Source: Hyparrhenia diplandra (taxonomy: Eukaryota > Streptophyta > Magnoliopsida > Poales > Poaceae). Taken from it: DNA of 64,000 bases. Location: the NCBI GenBank assembly GCA_015847255.1, contig JADLZK010009272.1, forward strand, positions 248,001-312,000, given 5' to 3'. Each line of letters starts with the position of its first letter. Positions within the stretch are counted from its first letter, which is position 1. A model generated the notes under the pieces. That model did no database searches and was not told where the DNA came from. It saw only the letters and a program-made list of their open reading frames with translations. The position numbers and the translations under genes were made by a program. Shown here one piece after another: positions 58,080 to 64,000 of this stretch.

Positions 58080-59240
58080 ATGTTGGACAACAACAAGGCT
58101 AAGGATGGGGATCACACCAATCCCTTCGACAAAGACAACATCAATCACATGACATTCAATGAGGAGCTTCTTGATGAGCACAATGTTGATATGAAGGCTT
58201 TCTTAGAAAGCTGCACCAAAGATCAACGCGACAAGGTCACCCAATACTGTGAGCCCAACTTCATGGATTCTACCGCTTCCACATCCGTTCCACCCTGGGG
58301 TAAAAAGTTAATGAATAGGTAACTGGTTCTTATCCTACTCATGCTAATTATGCTGAGATGCTAGAAGATGAAAGGAACATAACTAAAGCAATCTTCAGAA
58401 ATTTGCTAGCATGGTTCTTGCACGCATGGATAAGATGGAGGGCAAGACAGCTGAATGTGATGAATCAGCCATTAAGCCATCTCAATTTGGCATGCCTTTA
58501 AGTTTCTATGAGAATCAAGGTCTTTTTTTGCAGCGGCTAGCAAAGCCAAATCAGTTATTAATAAAGTCAATTTGTTAGGTGAAGCACATCTTTACCACAA
58601 GAACCCATCAAGGAGCAACGGTGAATCAAGCTTCGGTGGGGTATAATACGGTTCTTACTAACCCACCGAAGTCACCAACTCAAATTTGTATGTTTCCCAT
58701 GGCTCCCATTACCGATTTTAATGAAGCTCTGAATCGGTTTAAAGATGAATTGTCTAGATCTCTTGAGAGTAGCATGGGCGTGCAAATTAAGCCTAGTAGG
58801 AACACTAATCATAAGTCATACCCTTCTACTTTTGATTTCTTGAAAGCTAGGTACAGGAAGATACCATGGAGCATGTTAGCATGTTTCTTGCTCAAATGGG
58901 TGAAGCTTACCTTTGATTTTATGAATGTGTGACATTTTCCTCTATCTCTTACGGGTACAACTTTTTTGTGTGGTTTACATCTTTGCTCACTTGCTCTATT
59001 AGTTCATGGGCTGAATTAGAAGAAAATTTTCCTGACGTGAGGAATCCGTCCTTGATTTTCCAAAACATTTTATGGAAATTAAGAACTGATGTTTCCATGT
59101 AATGATTTCTGGAAGAGATTTAACCGATTTGGCTTTTACTGGTTTCCGTTCTAGCATTAAAGAAAACCTTTGGGCATTATGAGTTCCTCAATGTTAATCA
59201 ATTACTACAAGACCATTGCGGTCGAGACTCAGTTTTATGA
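58080..59240 (+). pseudogene. Forward gag remnant of another LTR retroelement
   Basis: Frames in order: 58080-58322 (acidic/Asn-rich, FLESCTKDQRDKV), 58579-58932 (FKDELSRSLESSMGVQIKPS, YPSTFDFLKA), then SSWAELEENF near 59000-59030 and YEFLNVNQLLQ near 59178-59210, all typical of a grass Retrotrans_gag protein. The frame shifts several times. No LTR or polymerase belonging to it was found. Confidence 0.7.
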
Positions 59241-59973
59241 CCATTATGAGTATCATCGAATGTTTAGTACACACGTCCATTTCTTGCCACCCACATCTAC
59301 ACCTTTAACAGTTCTATGAAAACAGTTTTAGGGCATCGTGATATACAAGATTTTTTTATTAGAGGGGAAGGAGCAGAGAACATTGCCGTCTCGTCTGTAC
59401 TGTACACATGCGACGATAAAATGCTGAATGCATGCAACGTGCTGACAGCAAGAGTAAACCTTGGAATTGGAAGGCTGCCGTGCGTGCAAGGCCCTACACG
59501 TGTGGCGGTTGTGGGCTCACGCGTTGCCACAAAAGCAGACACGAACTCCTCGTGGCTGTGCTTGTTAGCAGGAGCACTTCTTGGATCTGGTGAACTGCAT
59601 TCCAAATGCAGAGCGGACAAACCTGATGATCATCGATCTGCAGAAACTGAAACACCAGTAGACACGCAAAGGCATTTCTCTATTTTCAATGAATTCAACA
59701 GTGGTAGCATTCCTTGGCTCCTTTCTAGGCTTACTATATATCGTTTGCTAAAGGAAACTAGAAATCAAAGGAACTCGGGGGATGAACTTTAAAGCAATCT
59801 GTGTTCAACCGATCACTGAACAAACATAAAGGATATATACATGCAAGAATTGAAAGAGTGGGTTCAGGAATCAGGATATATATATATACATCACCAAATT
59901 CCATGTGCGGAGAGCAAAAAATCAGGAAAAAATTGAAGAGGGAGGCCTGGCATGGTGGACGAGAGCACTCTGG

Positions 59974-60101
59974 CTAGCCAAGAAGACCTGCCCATGCAGC
60001 CACATTGCATCATCCATGCCACAGAAATTCAGCTTGTGAAATCTCCATGGCTGGCAGAATTGCCAACAGAGGGCATGCATAGGCAAGTCATTCTTGGCTA
60101 G
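59974..60101 (-). ncRNA. MIR169: MIR169 precursor hairpin, copy 2
   Basis: The mature 21-nt is 60080-60100 on the reverse strand, identical to copy 1 (TAGCCAAGAATGACT.., ending TGCCTA). The star arm is 59974-59993 (forward CTAGCCAAGAAGACCTGCCC). The loop is slightly shorter than in copy 1. Both arms and the stem-base bases are conserved, while the loop has drifted, the pattern expected of a functional microRNA. The predicted target class is NF-YA mRNAs. Transcription starts from the TATA box at 60243-60250. The mature sequences of the copies lie 10,105 bp apart; a miR169n/miR169o cluster is known in rice. Confidence 0.93.
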
Positions 60102-60242
60102 CAAAAGGGGCTCTTCGTCTCCATGTGAGGCCGCCCTCTTCTTCTTCTTCTTCTTCTTCTTCTTGACCTGCTCTGTTCAACCATGGCTGCTAGCTCTGTT
60201 GAGTGTGGTGTTCGTGTGGCAGCACAGGCTGCATACGGCTGG

Positions 60243-60250
60243 TATTTATA
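60243..60250 (-). promoter_or_regulatory. TATA box of MIR169 copy 2
   Basis: Reverse strand CACTATAAATACCA, identical to the context at 50123-50130, about 143 nt before the mature microRNA. The extra 15 nt relative to copy 1 come mostly from the CTT repeat. Confidence 0.75.
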
Positions 60251-61439
60251 GTGTGGACAAGGAGAGGGGTCGGGCATTTTTTGGGTGAGCAGCATCTACC
60301 ATATGTTGTTCGTTTTAGTTAGGATAAAGACATTTGACAACAACCTCTTCCCAGAGCTACGGAGGCTATGACAGAGCTATTTCGTTTATTGTTTTATAAT
60401 AAGGACGCCACTACAGCCTGCACGCGCAGGAAAACCTGCTTCCGGCTGCACACCCCCCGCGACCAGGCTTCCATCCTTCCATTTTTTTTTTTTTTTTTTT
60501 GTTATTAGTTATTAGACAGACAGACAGGAGAGACGAGGCGTGCAAGACAACTCTCCCCGCTGTTCTCTGTCCTCCCAGGCGTGGGCCCCCTACAATCACG
60601 TGCGACGCGGAGACCCACAGGGTTTCTCTCCGCCGCCGGACACTGATCCAGACCTTCTCACCCAAGAAATCAAGAACCCACAAGATCAGATCCGAACACA
60701 GGTTCTTCCCCCATCTATGAACAGCAATACTCTCAAATTGGAAATTACAGAACACAACATGATCCAGACAAAAACATCCATCCAGTATTGAAGAACATCA
60801 ATCCAGGGCAACAAAAATCAGGTATTTTTCAAGTCAGATAACTACAAGTTAGTTGTAATCCCAATTTGCTTCCTTCTTCTTTGCTTTAGATCCTTCTATG
60901 AGACAGTGATAGATTGCTACTATACATATCATCCGTATTTGACAAATTACTAGAAGTAACAGGTTGGTAGTAAACCGTTTAACAAAGAACATAAACAGCA
61001 AAAAGTATCAGGTGTTAGTTCCTCCTAGATTGATACTTGTATTGGCATGCAACAGGCCAAACTCATGAAGAAATTCACATACACCCATGATTGAAGCATT
61101 CATATTGGAGGCGAAAGTATCATCAGGAACAGGTAGCTTATTCCCTCCCAAGTGTCCTCCCAGTTTCCTCCCAAGTACTAATTTCCTTCATACAATTGCT
61201 AGTCACCAACATATCTTCACAGATTTGCTAGTCGGTCGAGAGATGTGGTAGAAATTCTGTGATTGCTAGTAAGAGATGTGGTAGAAAATCACGATTTGCT
61301 AGGTACATGTCTTCATCTTTGTTGGTGCCTTCTCATTGCTGTTCAACATGTAGGAAAGAAGAGTATTAGTGCATATTAGTTTGCTAGTTCAACATGTAGG
61401 CCTATGCTCTAAAAGTCTAAATCTACTCCTCTCAGATAT

Positions 61440-61608
61440 GACATAGTAATACCAAGTAGCTTGTAATACTTGCTATCTACACAACTAGCAGTTTGGTTGT
61501 GACTTGCACAATTAGCTGGTCTAGCATTTATTTGGTTATTTGTAAGAGTTTCTTTATTTTGCCCTAGCATTTATTCAGTTAAACCTAAGCATTTTGCCCT
61601 AGCATTTG
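61440..61608 (+). repeat. Direct repeat, copy A
   Basis: Shared with 61934-62096: ACATAGTAATACCA.., TAGCTTGTAATACTTGCTAT.., CACAATTAGCTGG.., CATTTATTCAGTTAAACC. Differences are single bases and short indels. Confidence 0.85.
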
Positions 61609-61933
61609 TAATCAAAGTGAACAGCAAACCTGAACCCTAAATTGATACTTGAATCTCTTCTAATATTCAGGGTTTCAGTTAGGAATTTGTTCTGTTAACA
61701 TTCTTTCATTGAACCTACCACATTTGTACCAAAGCTTTCAAGATTGAACATGTAAAATGCTATGAGTTTTGAACCTACCACATTTGGATCAGATTGAACT
61801 AGCATATAAGAATTGGATCACATTTCTTTGGTGCCTTTCTTGAAGCAAGCGGATGACCGAAAAGGAACAATTCGGGCATGTAGTGATCTAAAGAAGCTAT
61901 AGGCCTATGACTGAAAACAACTCATCTGTATTT

Positions 61934-62096
61934 GACATAGTAATACCAGTAGCTTGTAATACTTGCTATCTACACAACTAGCGTTTGGCTGTGACTTGCA
62001 CAATTAGCTGGCCTAGCATTTATTTGGTTATTTGTAAGCGGTTTCTTTAATTTGCCCTCGAGCATTTATTCAGTTAAACCTAAGCATTTGCTGGTG
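61934..62096 (+). repeat. Direct repeat, copy B
   Basis: See 61440-61608. The copies start about 494 bp apart, and weaker similarity extends left to the AGGCCTATG phrases at about 61398 and 61903. Confidence 0.85.
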
Positions 62097-62450
62097 TTGT
62101 GATGTGTTGCCGGTGACTAGGCTACTAACAATGATGTAAACTGGTTGCCAATAATGATGTAAACTGATTATCCCCACACCGAGATAGCATCAGTAATACC
62201 AGCCCATTAGCTCTTGTGTTAGGTCTGAAAACGAATGTACTTATGCAATTACTATGTTAGGCTGAAACTGAATGTAATTTAATTCTACAGTATTGTTGGT
62301 TCTTGGGCATGGTGTACGCATGTAAACCGAATGTACTACTACGTATACCCACCCCATTAATTTACACGAACACAAAATGGGGTGGGTATCCACCCATTAT
62401 TAAAGCCTAGCCTAGCCTAGCTAGTTGCTAGCAAAGAGTGTACTATTGAA

Positions 62451-63762
62451 TTAATGCTTAGGCTCAATTGAATAAATGCTAGGGAAAAAAATAGATAAAA
62501 TGCTTAGACAGACTAAATAAATGCAGAGAGACAATAGTTTGAAATCAAGAGAGCACGTACTCATCGATTGCCTCCCACGAGTAGACCTTGCATGTGCACA
62601 CACCGCATCATAAACCTTAGTAACATCTTTGTTGCAAGTGAAATCCTTCTTTGATGTGTAATCAATAAATGGTGATTCCAAGTTAGGCTGGCCTTCGGAG
62701 AGTTCGTTTTGGTGCAGGTTGAAAAGTAGGTGTGATCGACTTGTTTGCACCACTTGGCTCTTCCAGTGCTTTCCTTTTTCTTGAAGCGCCTCCTCTTCTA
62801 TCCTCTTAAATGTTTCTTCCGATACATCCTCAAGTGAGGCCGCAGAACCCGCTAAGTAACCTATTGCATTGCCGAGGATTGAGAAAAGCCAAGATCGAAG
62901 TCTGGAGGGGTGAAGGCCAGAGGATGCCTTGCTGATTTGCTGGTTTGCGGGTTCTTTGCTGCATTGCTTGCTTCTGGTTTCTTTGATGCATCGGCTTGTT
63001 CTTCTGAACCAAGATCTATAGCATTGTGCAATCGGTGCCTTGGGCAAGAAAGAATACCTGCATATAGAATAAAGAAGAAATAAGGAAAGATGGAAGGAAA
63101 AAGGAAATAAAATGTAACAAAGACATAGCTTTAACATTACCCGAATCTTTTTGTTCGCTTGGATTAATTGGCAGCCGTAGCTTGACTTCTGTTGTGTGCT
63201 TTTCCATCTTTCTTAGAGTTTCCGTGAGGAATCACTTCAATAGGTACAGGGTTAATAGTTTTCTCAGCTTTTTTTCCTATTGGAGGATCAATAGGTGCAC
63301 TTGAATGCTTGCGAGAGGCTTCATCTTGTTTAGCAGCTTCAGCAGCCTATACGGATCTTACTCACCAAAAAATCAAAGGCTCCCCGGCGCTGTGCTCACT
63401 ATCCGGGATGTCATGAGCTGAGCCTTCAAAAGGAGGGGGGTGAGCTCGCATTTTTTCAGCTCTATTCGATTCTTCACTTGATTACGCACTTGCTTCATCG
63501 GGTTTCTTCTTGGTCAGTTTCTCCTTCTTCCTTTTGCCGTCTTCATCTTCTTCACTACGAGCTTCTTCTTCTTCTTCTTCATCGGCGACTTCTTTCTTCT
63601 TCTTCATCGGCAGCTTCTTCTTCTTCTTTGCCAAACCTCTTCTTCTTCACTACAAGCTTCTTCTTCCTCCTTTTCTTCTTCACCGCCATCATCTTCTTCT
63701 TCAACGCCATCATCCTCGGGTGGTTGTCTTGCTTGCCTAGACTGGCCGCCTTTGTCCTCCAT
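62451..63762 (-). pseudogene. Unidentified ORF, probably transposon-derived, frameshifted
   Basis: Reading from an ATG at 63762: MEDKGGQSRQARQPPEDDG, then a long Glu/Lys-rich stretch encoded by (GAA)n repeats (63560-63720) where the frame is lost. Then AHPPPFEGSA near 63430, the frame 63207-63016 starting MEKHTTEVKLRLP, and the long frame 63137-62451 with AGSAASLEDVSEETFKRIEEEAL, SPFIDYTSKKDFTCNKDVTKVYDAV and a hydrophobic tail. An intron between about 63145 and 63060 is possible. The SPFIDY..KVYDAV part reminds me of the region before the Ulp1 peptidase in some grass transposon proteins, but I cannot confirm this. No catalytic motif is visible. Confidence 0.4.
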
Positions 63763-64000
63763 GAGAACTGGTTGATGGTTGTTGGATTGTGGATACTTTT
63801 TCTAAGAAAGTACCCACAAGGTTGGTGAAACTAAAGACACACAAGTCACTCACGGCATTAGTGAGTTCCCTCTTTTGCTGCAAGTGAAAACAGTGACATG
63901 TTCTTTAAGCAAAAACAAAGAATTAGCAGGAAATCTATATCAAGTGTACATGACAGGTATAATTGCCTAGCAGGAACAGTATAAATGCATAGCAGGAAGA
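63763..64000. other. Window end, no feature seen
   Basis: Probably upstream DNA of the reverse-strand ORF. No promoter motif or repeat is clear. Confidence 0.4.

Larger units (their letters stand above)
59333..60410 (-). repeat. Duplicated MIR169 block, copy 2
   Basis: Collinear with 49163-50285 (see there). Differences include an extended CTT run (60139-60164) in the leader part, a TATATA insertion near 59877-59891 and a shorter stretch after the mature-side arm. The plus-strand 158-codon frame 59316-59792 is not conserved in copy 1 and is therefore not called. Confidence 0.85.
60411..62450. other. Unassigned DNA with a diverged direct repeat
   Basis: A T-run at 60481-60500 and AT-rich, low-complexity DNA without a credible frame. 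61440-61608 is repeated at 61934-62096. Possibly untranslated or interior DNA of a large transposon that includes the reverse ORF at 62451-63762 (inference). Confidence 0.4.

Noticed and set aside
59316..59792. Open frame of 158 codons, forward strand
   Set aside because: It lies in the region downstream of MIR169 copy 2 on the opposite strand, and copy 1 does not keep the frame.

Overview
This window is nuclear DNA from a grass (Poaceae), most likely from Oryza or a close relative. The evidence is: Tat/Athila-type and Tekay-like LTR retrotransposons, Stowaway, PIF/Harbinger, hAT and CACTA elements of the kinds common in grass genomes, a monocot-style NLR resistance gene with an adjacent kinase, and two copies of a MIR169 gene whose mature sequence is the one I recall for rice miR169n/o. 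There is no sign of prokaryotic organisation, rRNA, tRNA or CRISPR.

Layout. 1-7137 is a forward gag-type non-autonomous gypsy element (start cut off by the window) with a tRNA-Asp-like primer site, decayed gag, a retropepsin, a second ORF block behind an internal TATA box, and a complete 3' LTR. 7138-28310 is a pile of reverse-strand LTR elements: an LTR of about 4.1 kb (9329-13462), then a second LTR of about 3.9 kb (15137-27757). The second LTR is split by a whole reverse-strand gag-type element (15461-24151) that carries two retropepsin domains in tandem. 28316-29380 holds CACTA-type terminal and subterminal repeats. 29380-32750 is mostly unassigned, with a MITE and two LINE scraps.

32933-44855 is a damaged resistance locus. 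A cytoplasmic-type kinase (five exons recognisable) is followed by an NB-ARC region, an intron of about 5 kb filled with transposon debris, and a long leucine-rich-repeat exon with a short last exon. It carries at least six single-base frameshifts. A partial copy of its LRR tail lies at 47280-47897.

The best-supported functional genes are two MIR169 hairpins on the reverse strand (49863-49997 and 59974-60101). Each sits in a duplicated block of about 1.1 kb with a TATA box at the same relative place. They would silence NF-YA transcription-factor mRNAs. The roughly 9 kb between the blocks has been enlarged by a hAT MITE, a PIF/Harbinger element, a copia LTR, a gypsy gag-protease remnant holding a solo LTR, and another gag remnant.

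The last 3.5 kb carries a diverged direct repeat and a reverse-strand, frameshifted ORF with an acidic/lysine-rich start that I cannot name. Apart from the two microRNA genes, I see no gene in the window that looks intact.
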